Positions 9,216 to 17,108 of a stretch of DNA of 34,738 bases are shown here, one piece after another. The position numbers and the translations under genes were made by a program. The stretch comes from Chitinophaga pinensis (lineage in GTDB: Bacteria; Bacteroidota; Bacteroidia; SXHM01): positions 1 through 34,738 of the forward strand of contig CAMBRL010000020.1 in NCBI GenBank assembly GCA_945870105.1, in the 5' to 3' direction. The number at the start of each line of letters is the position of its first letter. Positions within the stretch are counted from its first letter, which is position 1. Below the pieces are notes generated by a model. That model worked only from the letters and a program-made list of their open reading frames with translations, ran no database searches and was not told where the DNA came from.

Positions 9216-9229
9216 TTCGGGAAGCAGTT

Positions 9230-9592
9230 TTAAATAGATTTCATTTGCTGTTTCGTTTTACGGATAATTCTTTCAACTTCAGCAAGAGCGGTAGCTATTT
9301 TTTTGCTTTGCTCTTCAAATAATTCTTTTGTTTCAGCTTTTCCTAAAGCCAATTGAAGCTGCAAAATTTCAAATGCAGTTTTTAATTCATCAGTTTTTTC
9401 TTTTCCTTTTTCAACTTGCTGACGGGCTTCGTTAAGATAGGAATTGAAAAGTGTTTTAGCTTCTTCATATTTTTCTTTTGCTTCGGCAGCGCCAAGGTTG
9501 GCCTGCACACGAAACTCTTCCAGTTCATTTACTGCTTTTTTCATGTTGCCGATAAGTGTATCGGCAAAGTTGGAGATGGTTTTATTTTCCAT
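9230..9592 (-). CDS. Coiled-coil protein, 120 aa
   Basis: Almost entirely predicted helix with heptad-like spacing (YEEAKTLFNSYLNEARQQVE; LFEEQSKKIATALAEVERII). No signal peptide and no Cys. It begins with ATG and is the first gene of a two-gene unit with the 75-aa protein. A CATCTTTG element (fwd 9616-9623) about 25 bases upstream may be its -7 box. Upstream on the same strand is the TonB receptor, separated by a strong hairpin. Function not recognised. The length, absence of domains and high Ala/Glu/Lys content recall granule-coating phasin-type proteins, but this is a weak resemblance. Confidence 0.65.
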   Translation of the reverse strand: MENKTISNFADTLIGNMKKAVNELEEFRVQANLGAAEAKEKYEEAKTLFNSYLNEARQQVEKGKEKTDELKTAFEILQLQLALGKAETKELFEEQSKKIATALAEVERIIRKTKQQMKSI

Positions 9593-9625
9593 GGCATTAT
9601 AGTTTTTAGTTATTACAAAGATGAA

Positions 9626-9659
9626 CTGACAATCATTTTATAAATAAGATGATTGTCAG
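9626..9659 (-). terminator. Hairpin after the TonB receptor gene
   Basis: Perfect 11-bp stem (CTGACAATCAT with ATGATTGTCAG) around a 12-base AT-rich loop, 26 bases past the stop of the - strand receptor gene and 33 bases before the ATG of the coiled-coil gene. No T-run follows, so intrinsic termination is uncertain; it may instead protect the 3' end. Confidence 0.55.
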
Positions 9660-9684
9660 CTAAAGTAATGATTTTTGTCAGTTA

Positions 9685-12063
9685 TTAAAACTTCAGATTA
9701 AGCCCGGCCAGGAAATTAAAGCCTGCCATTGGGTAATAATAGTTTTCGGTTGTTTTTGCTCCGCCATACAAATAGCTGAAGGTATAGCCATTTGCTTCAT
9801 ACATTCGGTTAAACACATTATTCAGCAATAAACTAATACTTATTTCTCTTACCACTTTAGTTTTGATGCTGTAATTAATACGCACATTTTCTGTGAAATA
9901 TGCTGCAATGCTGCGGCTGTTATCAGAGGTGTTGTCGAGATATTGTTTGCCAACATACTTACTGATAAAACTGATGCTCAGATTTTTTATTGGTTGCACA
10001 CCTATTGTTCCTGATGAAATAATGTTGGGCGAGAAAGCGATGTCGGTGTTTTTATGTTCAATGGTTTGCTGCACCCCGCTGTCGTAATCATCCACAAATT
10101 CTGTAAAGTTTTTTATTTTGTTCATGCTGTAAGTAAAGTTTCCACCAACGGTTATAATTTTTGCGAATCGTACTTCAAATTCCGGTTCTATTCCGGTGCG
10201 GTAGCTCCTGTCAATATTGGTGCGTGTGTAAGCGCCTACATCATTTATTTGCCCGGTTAACACCAATTGATTTTTATAATCCATCAGGTAATAGGTAATA
10301 CCGAATCTGAAATTTTTTCCATTCAGCTTGTAACCCGCTTCTATATTATTTAGTGATTCGTGTTTTGGACGACTGTCGGGTGTTGATTGCGTAAAATCAT
10401 CGCGCACCGGTTCGCGGTTGCTGCGGCTGTATGAGGCATAAATGTGCTGACTTCCGTTTAGCTCATATACCAGTCCTGCTTTAGGATTAAAGAAGTTAAA
10501 TGTTACCTGTTGTTCTACATTTTGTAACAAGTTGTTATATCCTAAGAACGAATACTGAATGTTGCGGTATTGCAAATCAATAAATGCATTCAGTTTTTTG
10601 CCGATGCGGTAGTTGGCTTTGAAGTAGGCATTCACATCGGTTTTGTTGGCATTGTCATCATAATATTTGTGATTGATGGCTGCGTTGGAAGCATACTGCG
10701 CCCAGATGATAGTTCCGAAATGACCGCCTTCATATTTATTAGCTGCACCACCCAGTATGGCTGAAAAGCGTTTGCCGCTGTTGTATTCAAACGAATAGGT
10801 AACACCGTATAAATTATTGTCTAACCAGCGCTGCCGGATAAAATCAGATGAAGTAATGGTATCGCTCCCTATTACAACATACTGCAAACCATAATCCGAA
10901 AATGAATCGCCTGTTCGGTATTGCTCATAATACCCGCTTCCTTTGGTGTAATGCAAGGCGGCATTCATTTTCCATGCACGACTGAATTCCTGTGAAAATA
11001 ATAGCTGATAATGGTCTTGCTGATAGTTGTCGGTTTCATTCTCGTAGGTGTAATAATTATAGGTGCGGTTGGTGGCTAATGAATCCTGAGGAACACCATA
11101 CCAGCTCTGATACGTTTTTTCTTTTCCCGTAAAATTAACAAAACGTAACATTGTATTTTTACCATAATATGCTGCAGATAAGTAATAGGACTTCAAGTCG
11201 GAACTTGCTCTGTCCATATACCCGTCTGAACTTATTTTTGATAAACGGGCATCTACGGTAAAGTGATCGGCAAGTAAACCTGAACCGGCTTTAATAGTAT
11301 GTTTCCAGGTGTTGAACGAGCCGTAAGAATTGCTGATTTCGGCATAGGGTTTTACATTCAGTTGTGCTGTTTGTATATTGATACTGGCGCCAAATGCAGC
11401 AGCTCCGTTAGTGGAAGTTCCCACACCACGCTGCACCTGAATATTCTCCACCGATGAAGCTAAGTCGGGAGTATTTACCCACCATGTTCCATGTGATTCA
11501 GAATCATTAACAGGAATTCCGTTTACGGTAACGTTGATACGTGTGGCATCACTGCCGCGAATGTTGATGCCGGTGTAACCAACACCTGCACCTGCATCGC
11601 TGGTAACAATTACCGAAGGTGTTTGCTGCAAGAGGAAAGGAATATCCTGACCCAGATTATTCTTTGCAATTTCTTCTTTGCTTACTTCTGAGTAAGTAGT
11701 GGCTGTGGTTTTTGCTGCACGGGTTGCTGACACAACTACTTCATCAGATACAACAGTGCGTTTGTTCAGTGTTATGTTTTGTTCAAAACCTGCAGTTAGT
11801 TGTATTGTAATTTCCTTTGTTTCGTACCCGATAAAACTGACTATAATAGTGTATTCGCCAGGTTTCAGGTTGTTTAAAACATAATTACCATTTGCATCGG
11901 TTGTAGTTGCTTTATAGGTGTTTTTGATAGCCACATTAGCACCTGCAAGCGTTTGATTTTCATCTGATACAGTTCCGCTTATTTTGAATTGCGCGGAGGC
12001 AGAAAAAGAAGCAAGAACTAAGAAGCAAGAAACAAGAATTGAGTTTAGGAGAGATGATTTCAT
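9685..12063 (-). CDS. TonB-dependent outer-membrane receptor under TPP riboswitch control (probable thiamin importer)
   Basis: 792 residues. A signal peptide ends at SASA before QF. A carboxypeptidase-D-like regulatory domain follows (about 25-100; SGTVSDENQTLAGANVAI, then LKPGEYTIIVSFIGYE), then DEVVVSATRA as the likely TonB-box region, a plug domain (about 120-230; GINIRGSDATRINVTVNGIPVND) and a 22-stranded-type barrel ending in an aromatic/Phe residue (LNLKF). The leader carries a TPP riboswitch, so uptake of thiamin or a thiamin precursor is the best substrate guess; TPP-regulated outer-membrane receptors are known in Bacteroidota. No inner-membrane thiamin carrier or thi genes are visible nearby. 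Confidence 0.92.
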   Translation of the reverse strand: MKSSLLNSILVSCFLVLASFSASAQFKISGTVSDENQTLAGANVAIKNTYKATTTDANGNYVLNNLKPGEYTIIVSFIGYETKEITIQLTAGFEQNITLNKRTVVSDEVVVSATRAAKTTATTYSEVSKEEIAKNNLGQDIPFLLQQTPSVIVTSDAGAGVGYTGINIRGSDATRINVTVNGIPVNDSESHGTWWVNTPDLASSVENIQVQRGVGTSTNGAAAFGASINIQTAQLNVKPYAEISNSYGSFNTWKHTIKAGSGLLADHFTVDARLSKISSDGYMDRASSDLKSYYLSAAYYGKNTMLRFVNFTGKEKTYQSWYGVPQDSLATNRTYNYYTYENETDNYQQDHYQLLFSQEFSRAWKMNAALHYTKGSGYYEQYRTGDSFSDYGLQYVVIGSDTITSSDFIRQRWLDNNLYGVTYSFEYNSGKRFSAILGGAANKYEGGHFGTIIWAQYASNAAINHKYYDDNANKTDVNAYFKANYRIGKKLNAFIDLQYRNIQYSFLGYNNLLQNVEQQVTFNFFNPKAGLVYELNGSQHIYASYSRSNREPVRDDFTQSTPDSRPKHESLNNIEAGYKLNGKNFRFGITYYLMDYKNQLVLTGQINDVGAYTRTNIDRSYRTGIEPEFEVRFAKIITVGGNFTYSMNKIKNFTEFVDDYDSGVQQTIEHKNTDIAFSPNIISSGTIGVQPIKNLSISFISKYVGKQYLDNTSDNSRSIAAYFTENVRINYSIKTKVVREISISLLLNNVFNRMYEANGYTFSYLYGGAKTTENYYYPMAGFNFLAGLNLKF

Positions 12064-12068
12064 GTCCC

Positions 12069-12100
12069 GGTTTTAAATGGTTTAAACATTTAAGAAAACC
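12069..12100 (-). promoter_or_regulatory. Hairpin between riboswitch and start codon (possible expression platform)
   Basis: In the RNA the arms TTAAATG and CATTTAA pair perfectly around TTTAAAC, flanked by GGTT and AACC that extend the stem with a small bulge. It ends five bases before the AUG. A stem this close to the start could gate ribosome access in response to the riboswitch. No alternative pairing with the aptamer was clearly seen by eye. Confidence 0.45.
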
Positions 12101-12133
12101 AGGAGCAGGCCTTCCTTTTAATAAAATTGTTAA

Positions 12134-12222
12134 TTACTCTTTCCCTTCGCAGGCATTATCCTGAGCAGGTTATTCGGGTATAATCTCAGCCCTTCGGTAA
12201 TCAGAAGAACACCCCTTGAGAC
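12134..12222 (-). promoter_or_regulatory. TPP riboswitch (THI box)
   Basis: On the - strand the conserved blocks come in the canonical order: GGGGTG (fwd 12210-12215), CTGAGATTATACCCG (12175-12189), AACCTG (12166-12171), then GGATAATGCCTGCGAAGGGA (12142-12161). These are the P2/P3 CUGAGA element and the P4/P5 pyrophosphate-binding element of thiamin pyrophosphate aptamers. The P1 closing stem is short (CTC with GAG). About 70 bases separate it from the receptor AUG. Binding of TPP is expected to lower expression, as in other THI-box genes. Confidence 0.95.
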
Positions 12223-12226
12223 GGTG

Positions 12227-12234
12227 CAAAATTA
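12227..12234 (-). promoter_or_regulatory. Promoter -7 box for the riboswitch-receptor transcript
   Basis: TAATTTTG on the - strand, a full match to TAnnTTTG. The predicted start of transcription, about seven bases on, falls exactly at the 5' edge of the TPP aptamer, which supports both calls. Confidence 0.65.
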
Positions 12235-12310
12235 AAAAAAAGAATGTTGTATCGATAAACTACTGAACTATAAATAACCACTCTGCGTTTCATTACTAAA
12301 ATTACTGTTT

Positions 12311-12733
12311 ATGAGAATTGTTATAGTCTTTTCATTTGTCATTATTTCATCTGCCTTACAGGCGCAAAACTACCTTGCTTTTGATGCAAAAAAAGCAGGC
12401 GAAGAAAAACGTGCAGCTGTGGAAGCAGCAGAAAAAAGTAAGTTGATGACGGTGAAATATTTGAAACCATATGACATTGGAATAAAAAGTAACACAGCAA
12501 CATCAAGCGCTTTAATAAATATAGAACTTGCCGAGGCTACCGATTCACTCAGTCTTGAGTTATATGATTCAAAAGGTGACAATGTTGAAGTGATTTTTGC
12601 AGGCACCTTGCCTCGCGGCAGACATCAATTTGAGTTTATTCCCAAGATAAATATCAACCGTCCGTTTATTGCTGTTTTTAAAATGGCAGATAAAATTGAA
12701 TCCATGCGGGTGGTAAAGTTCAACTCGTTCTGA
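12311..12733 (+). CDS. Small secreted protein, 140 aa
   Basis: A signal peptide (MRIVIVFSFVIISSALQA, cut before QN) is followed by a charged Ala/Lys/Glu helix (residues 25-45) and a beta-rich C-terminal half (SLSLELYDSKGDNVEVIF, FIAVFKMADKIESMRVVKF). The second half has the strand order of a small beta sandwich and faintly resembles a T9SS type A tail (LELYDSKGD then PRGRHQFEF then MRVVKF), but it lacks the usual YPNP motif. Not recognised. It stands alone, transcribed away from the riboswitch region. Confidence 0.7.
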   Translation: MRIVIVFSFVIISSALQAQNYLAFDAKKAGEEKRAAVEAAEKSKLMTVKYLKPYDIGIKSNTATSSALINIELAEATDSLSLELYDSKGDNVEVIFAGTLPRGRHQFEFIPKININRPFIAVFKMADKIESMRVVKFNSF

Positions 12734-12754
12734 GTTTAGTTTACTTATTTTTTA

Positions 12755-12813
12755 GCCACAGATTTCACTAATGTTCACAGATTGAATTTGTGTTAATTAG
12801 TGTAATCTGTGGC
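12755..12813. repeat. Long inverted repeat, AATCTGTGG type
   Basis: Arms 12755-12772 and 12796-12813 (18 bases, one mismatch; the right one ends AATCTGTGGC) around a spacer that itself contains a CACAGATT/AATTTGTG pairing. It lies 22 bases after the stop of the small secreted protein and is of the same general kind as the repeat at 651-731. Confidence 0.8.
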
Positions 12814-12872
12814 AAAGCATTTTTTTTAGGCTCTTGTTCTTCTCCGACTTAGTTCTCTTTAGTTCAAATGTG

Positions 12873-12936
12873 TTGTTTGTCTGAATTATTAGTTGTTTGT
12901 CGTTAATTTGTAGACAAAAACTTGTTTTCTGTCTAC
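12873..12936. promoter_or_regulatory. Possible control region of the first SiaC gene
   Basis: Two direct repeats TTGTTTGTC (12873-12881 and 12893-12901) are spaced 20 bp, about two helical turns. They are followed by a near-perfect hairpin of 12 pairs (arms from GTAGACA at 12910 to TGTCTAC ending 12936, one bulged C). The ATG of the SiaC gene is 60 bases further on. Operator function is inferred from position and symmetry only. Confidence 0.4.
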
Positions 12937-12995
12937 GAATGCATTATTATTGTAGTCGAATTATTTTTTTCATTTCATTTTAATTGTCGAGAAGT

Positions 12996-13373
12996 ATGAG
13001 AATTCTGAATATTAATGAAACACAGCAAACACCCAAAGTTGAGTTTAATGCTGCTGATAACACCCTTACATTTATGGGTAGAATTATGTGCGAAGATGCA
13101 CCTGATTTTTTTGAACCTATTAATAACTGGTTGAAGGAATACGAACTGGAAGCTCCTGATAAAACTTCACTAAACATAAGTCTGGAGTACATTAATACAA
13201 GCTCTTCAAAGTGTCTTCTCAATATGTTGAAAAGACTTGAAACGCTTAATCACAATGGAAAAGGCGTAGAGGTTAACTGGATTTTCGAATCAGATGATGA
13301 AGATATGGAAGAAGCGGGGCATGATTTTCACCAGATGGTAGATATGCCATTCAATTTTGTGAGGAAAGAATAA
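12996..13373 (+). CDS. SiaC-family regulatory phosphoprotein (DUF1987), paralogue 1
   Basis: 125 residues. The family core LEYINTSSSK (residues 63-72, the likely phospho-acceptor Thr/Ser patch) and the acidic WIFESDDEDMEEAG are clear. In Pseudomonas the homologue SiaC is phosphorylated by the kinase SiaB, dephosphorylated by the PP2C-like SiaA, and unphosphorylated SiaC activates a diguanylate cyclase. No SiaA- or SiaB-like gene is adjacent. The ATG at 12996 is preferred over an in-frame TTG four codons upstream. A second paralogue lies at 24418-24786. Cytosolic. Confidence 0.88.
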   Translation: MRILNINETQQTPKVEFNAADNTLTFMGRIMCEDAPDFFEPINNWLKEYELEAPDKTSLNISLEYINTSSSKCLLNMLKRLETLNHNGKGVEVNWIFESDDEDMEEAGHDFHQMVDMPFNFVRKE

Positions 13374-13390
13374 TCTTTCCCGTCAAAACA

Positions 13391-14257
13391 TTACACAAAC
13401 TTTTCCTTCACCGGAAGCACATCAATTTTACGGTTGTCTATATTAAACCTGTCGCCATTGGCAAGAATGTGCGTTACCAGATTTGACATAGACATAGGCG
13501 TTCCTTCTCTCAATATGGCGTGGGTGTTATGTGTTAAATGACTGGGGTCAAACAGCACCACCATTCCCGAACCTATTACTTTAAACTCGTTGCAGTGTTT
13601 GATGATTAAACCTGTATCGTCTGCCAAACCAACGCCAATAAGGTTGGGGAACATGGCAACTGCTTCGGCCATTCTTCCAAATCTTCCGCGCTTTACAAAG
13701 TGTGTATCAATAATCAGTTCAGGAATAAAGCCCATTCCTTTCTTCATAATCACAGCTCCTTTCTGCAAGGCCTCTGAACTGCTTCCGCCACCAATCATTT
13801 CACTGGCCATGGCCATTGCTCCTGCGCTGGTGCCGGCAACTACAAAGTCTTCTTCGTTTTCAAAACGATGCTGAATGATTTTGTGCATGGTTGAGTCTCC
13901 AATATAGGTAACAATGCGGCTTTGGTCGCCACCCGAAAACATAATGCAGTGGGCTTCGCGGATGTGTTGTAAATATTCAGGATCTTCTGACTGAGCGCGT
14001 TCCAGAATATTCAGAACCACCACCTCTTTGCACCCAAGAGTAGTAAAAGCGTTGCGGTAAATCTCGCCAACTTCTTCAGGAATGCTGGATGCAGTGGGTA
14101 TCACCACTATCTTCGCATTGTTGCCTCCGCTTTCTCTTACAACGTGCGCCAGTATTCCTTTTTCAATAAAGTCAATACCCTTATACTCGTTTTCCCCCTT
14201 ATCTTCATGCCCCCCGATTGGAATCAATGTTCCTTTAATTTCCGTTTTGCCAAGCAT
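13391..14257 (-). CDS. cphB: Cyanophycinase (S51 serine peptidase family)
   Basis: CphB cuts the storage polymer cyanophycin (poly-Asp with Arg side chains) into beta-Asp-Arg dipeptides. The nucleophile elbow GTSAGAMA places the catalytic Ser at 144; FSGGDQSR (107-114) is the conserved substrate-binding loop and IIDTHFVKRGR (182-192) is typical of cyanophycinases. Length 288 residues from the ATG at 14257; an in-frame TTG at 14281 would add eight residues but lies upstream of the likely transcription start. No signal peptide, so an intracellular enzyme. It is divergent from the cyanophycin synthetase gene with about 160 bases between. Confidence 0.93.
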   Translation of the reverse strand: MLGKTEIKGTLIPIGGHEDKGENEYKGIDFIEKGILAHVVRESGGNNAKIVVIPTASSIPEEVGEIYRNAFTTLGCKEVVVLNILERAQSEDPEYLQHIREAHCIMFSGGDQSRIVTYIGDSTMHKIIQHRFENEEDFVVAGTSAGAMAMASEMIGGGSSSEALQKGAVIMKKGMGFIPELIIDTHFVKRGRFGRMAEAVAMFPNLIGVGLADDTGLIIKHCNEFKVIGSGMVVLFDPSHLTHNTHAILREGTPMSMSNLVTHILANGDRFNIDNRKIDVLPVKEKFV

Positions 14258-14278
14258 AATTACTTTTACTTTAGGCGG

Positions 14279-14286
14279 CAAAATTG
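14279..14286 (-). promoter_or_regulatory. Possible -7 box for cphB
   Basis: CAATTTTG on the - strand differs from TAnnTTTG at one position. It would start transcription near 14272 and give a 15-base leader to the ATG at 14257, which argues against the upstream TTG start. Confidence 0.4.
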
Positions 14287-14420
14287 TGGATTATTAATTT
14301 AAGCCTATTAACAATTTAGTAAAGTTATCAAGACATTTAAGAAAGATAAGAGCTGATATAATTTAAGATATTAGAGCCCTGAATTTTGATTTGTAAAAAG
14401 AGTTTAATCCAATATGCTTT

Positions 14421-17078
14421 ATGAAAATTATTGAAATAAATGCCATGCGCGGACCTAACTACTGGTCTGTGAATCGTCATAAACTGATAGTGATGGTGCT
14501 TGATCTGGAAGAGCTGGAAGAGCGCCCTACCGACAAGATTGAAGGTTTTGCCAAACGCATGATGGATATGTTTCCATCGTTAATGTCGCATCGTTGCTCG
14601 GTGGGAACAGAAGGTGGTTTTCTGGAACGCGTGAATGAAGGCACCTGGATGGGACATGTGATTGAACACATTGCACTGGAGATACAAACTCTTGCAGGAA
14701 TGAATGTTGGTTTCGGGCGCACACGCGATTACGGAACAAAAGGCGTTTACAATGTAGTGTTTGATTACATGGAAGAAAAAGTGGGACGCTTTGCTGCAGC
14801 TTCTGCAACACGCATTGCGCAGGCTCTTGTTGATGGCACTGCATACGACCTTGATGCTGATATACAGGAAATGCGTGAGTTGCGTGAAGGCCAACGCCTT
14901 GGACCCAGCACCGGTTCTATTATTGAAGAAGCGGAACACCGCGGCATTCCGTGGATTCGTTTGAATAAATATTCATTGTGTCAGTTGGGCTATGGTGCTA
15001 ATCAGAAACGCATACAGGCCACTGTTACCAGTCAAACCGGAAGTATAGGAGTGGAGCTTGCCGGTGATAAAGAAGATACTAAATTTTTGCTGGAGCAAGC
15101 CGAAGTGCCTGTTCCAAAAGGTGATATAGTAAGAAGCGAGGAAGGATTAAAAGATGCAGTTGCACGTGTAAAATATCCTTTGGTGGTAAAACCCATCAAC
15201 GGAAATCACGGACGCGGAATTACCGCCAATATTACCAACTGGGATGATGCCGTTGTTGCTTTTGCTGCTGCTAAAAAAGTATCGAATTCGGTGATTGTAG
15301 AGAAATATATTGTGGGCGAAGATTTTCGTTTGCTCGTTATCAATTACAAATTAGTAGCTGCTGCAAAGCGCACTGCTGCTCATGTAAAAGGCGATGGCAA
15401 ATCCACTATTCAACAACTGATTGATAAAGTGAACGAAGACCCGCGCAGAGGCTACGGACACGAGAAAGTGCTGACACGCATTGATGTGAACGATTTAACG
15501 CTCAGCATTCTGAAAGATAAAGGACTGACCTTGGAATCAATTCCTAAAAAAGGCGAAATAGTAAAACTGAAAGACACTGCCAACCTGAGCACAGGCGGCA
15601 CTGCCGAAGATGTTACCGACATTGTTCATCCGTATAACGTGTTTATGTGTGAGCGTATTGCCCGCATCATAGGTCTGGATATTTGCGGAATTGACATCAT
15701 GACCACCGACATCAGCACACCGCTTCCAGAAACCGGTGGTGCAGTGTTAGAAGTAAATGCAGGGCCCGGTTTCCGAATGCACCTTGCGCCTGCTGAAGGT
15801 TTGCCGCGCAACGTTGCAGGACATGTGATTGATATGCTGTATCCTCCCGGTTCTACTTCGCGCATTCCTATTGTTGCTGTAACAGGCACCAACGGAAAAA
15901 CAACTACTACCCGTTTGATTGCACACATTATGAAAATGCGTGGTTACAAAGTTGGTTATACCACTACCGATGGCGTTTATATTCAGAATAAAATGTTGCA
16001 GGCAGGTGATTGCACCGGACCCAACAGCGCAGAGTTTGTATTGAAAGATCCTACTGTTGATTTTGCGGTGCTGGAATGTGCCCGTGGCGGATTGCTTCGC
16101 GCAGGCTTGGGTTTTAAGAAATGCGACATCGGTATTGTTACTAACGTTGCTGCCGACCATCTGGGTTTAAAAGGCATCCAAACCATTGACCAACTGGCAA
16201 AGGTAAAAGGTGTTATACCCGAATCGGTGTTGCCCGATGGCTATGCCATTTTAAATGCTGACGATGACCGCGTGTATGACATGCGCAAAACGGTAACCTG
16301 CAAAGTGGCCTTGTTTTCGATGGACGAAAACAGTGCGCGTATCCGCAAACATTCCAAAGCAGGAGGACTTTCAGCACTCTATGAAAACGGTTACATCACC
16401 ATCTCAAAAGGCGAGTGGAAAATTCGTGTTACCAAAGCGGTAAATGTTCCGCTTACGTTTGGTGGCAAGGCAGCATTTATGATACAGAATGTGTTGCCTG
16501 CCGTGCTCACCGGCTATATTCAGGGCCTGGCCATTGACGATATAAAAGCTGCATTGGAATCATTTATGCCATCGCCTGCGCAAACTCCGGGAAGGTTGAA
16601 TATGTTCAACTTTAAAGATTTCCAGATCATGCTGGACTATGCACACAATGCTGCCGGTTTGCGTGCCCTGCAAAAGCTGATTGAAAAAATGGACGGGCAT
16701 CCTAAAATAGGAATCATTGCAGGCATTGGCGACAGAAGGGTGGAAGATAACAACGAGATTGGTAAGGTGGCTGCCGAAATGTTTGACGAGATAATTATCC
16801 GTCAGGATAAACACCTGCGCGGAAAAACCGAACAGGAAATTATTACCATGGTGCATGACGGAATAAAAATGGTTGACCCGAATAAAAAGGTAACCATTAT
16901 TACTTCTGAGAAGGAAGCCATTATGCATGCCATAAAACATGCTACCAAAGGCTGTTTGATTATTGTAAGCAGTGATGTGGTGCCCGATGCGTTGAACCTT
17001 GTTATGAAATTCAAGGAAGAGGAAGCCAATAAATTGTATGAATTTTCAAAAGCAGATATTCCTAATTTAGGGCAATAA
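14421..17078 (+). CDS. cphA: Cyanophycin synthetase
   Basis: CphA builds cyanophycin by adding Asp to the backbone and Arg to each Asp side chain, using ATP. The 885-residue protein has the three expected parts: an N-terminal domain (about 1-160) opening with the family sequence MRGPNYWS; an ATP-grasp domain (about 215-470; PLVVKPINGNHGRGI, then LEVNAGPGFRMH); and a Mur-ligase-like domain with the P-loop GTNGKTT at 489-495, DHLG, and MLDYAHNAAG near the C-terminal domain. Full length for the family. Transcribed divergently from cphB. Both synthesis and first-step degradation are therefore encoded together; the isoaspartyl dipeptidase that finishes degradation is not in the window. Confidence 0.96.
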   Translation: MKIIEINAMRGPNYWSVNRHKLIVMVLDLEELEERPTDKIEGFAKRMMDMFPSLMSHRCSVGTEGGFLERVNEGTWMGHVIEHIALEIQTLAGMNVGFGRTRDYGTKGVYNVVFDYMEEKVGRFAAASATRIAQALVDGTAYDLDADIQEMRELREGQRLGPSTGSIIEEAEHRGIPWIRLNKYSLCQLGYGANQKRIQATVTSQTGSIGVELAGDKEDTKFLLEQAEVPVPKGDIVRSEEGLKDAVARVKYPLVVKPINGNHGRGITANITNWDDAVVAFAAAKKVSNSVIVEKYIVGEDFRLLVINYKLVAAAKRTAAHVKGDGKSTIQQLIDKVNEDPRRGYGHEKVLTRIDVNDLTLSILKDKGLTLESIPKKGEIVKLKDTANLSTGGTAEDVTDIVHPYNVFMCERIARIIGLDICGIDIMTTDISTPLPETGGAVLEVNAGPGFRMHLAPAEGLPRNVAGHVIDMLYPPGSTSRIPIVAVTGTNGKTTTTRLIAHIMKMRGYKVGYTTTDGVYIQNKMLQAGDCTGPNSAEFVLKDPTVDFAVLECARGGLLRAGLGFKKCDIGIVTNVAADHLGLKGIQTIDQLAKVKGVIPESVLPDGYAILNADDDRVYDMRKTVTCKVALFSMDENSARIRKHSKAGGLSALYENGYITISKGEWKIRVTKAVNVPLTFGGKAAFMIQNVLPAVLTGYIQGLAIDDIKAALESFMPSPAQTPGRLNMFNFKDFQIMLDYAHNAAGLRALQKLIEKMDGHPKIGIIAGIGDRRVEDNNEIGKVAAEMFDEIIIRQDKHLRGKTEQEIITMVHDGIKMVDPNKKVTIITSEKEAIMHAIKHATKGCLIIVSSDVVPDALNLVMKFKEEEANKLYEFSKADIPNLGQ

Positions 17079-17108
17079 AATCAAAAACCAGAAACACTAT
17101 TTATAACA

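Noticed and set aside
12984-12995. TTG start for the first SiaC gene
   Set aside because: ATG at 12996 aligns with the second paralogue's start.
14258-14281. TTG start for cyanophycinase, adding MPPKVKVI
   Set aside because: ATG at 14257 fits the family start, and the TTG overlaps the likely -7 box.
14527-14939. Reverse-strand frames of 105-119 codons inside cphA
   Set aside because: They are shadows of a well-supported gene; the sequences are Cys/His/Phe-rich with no family features.
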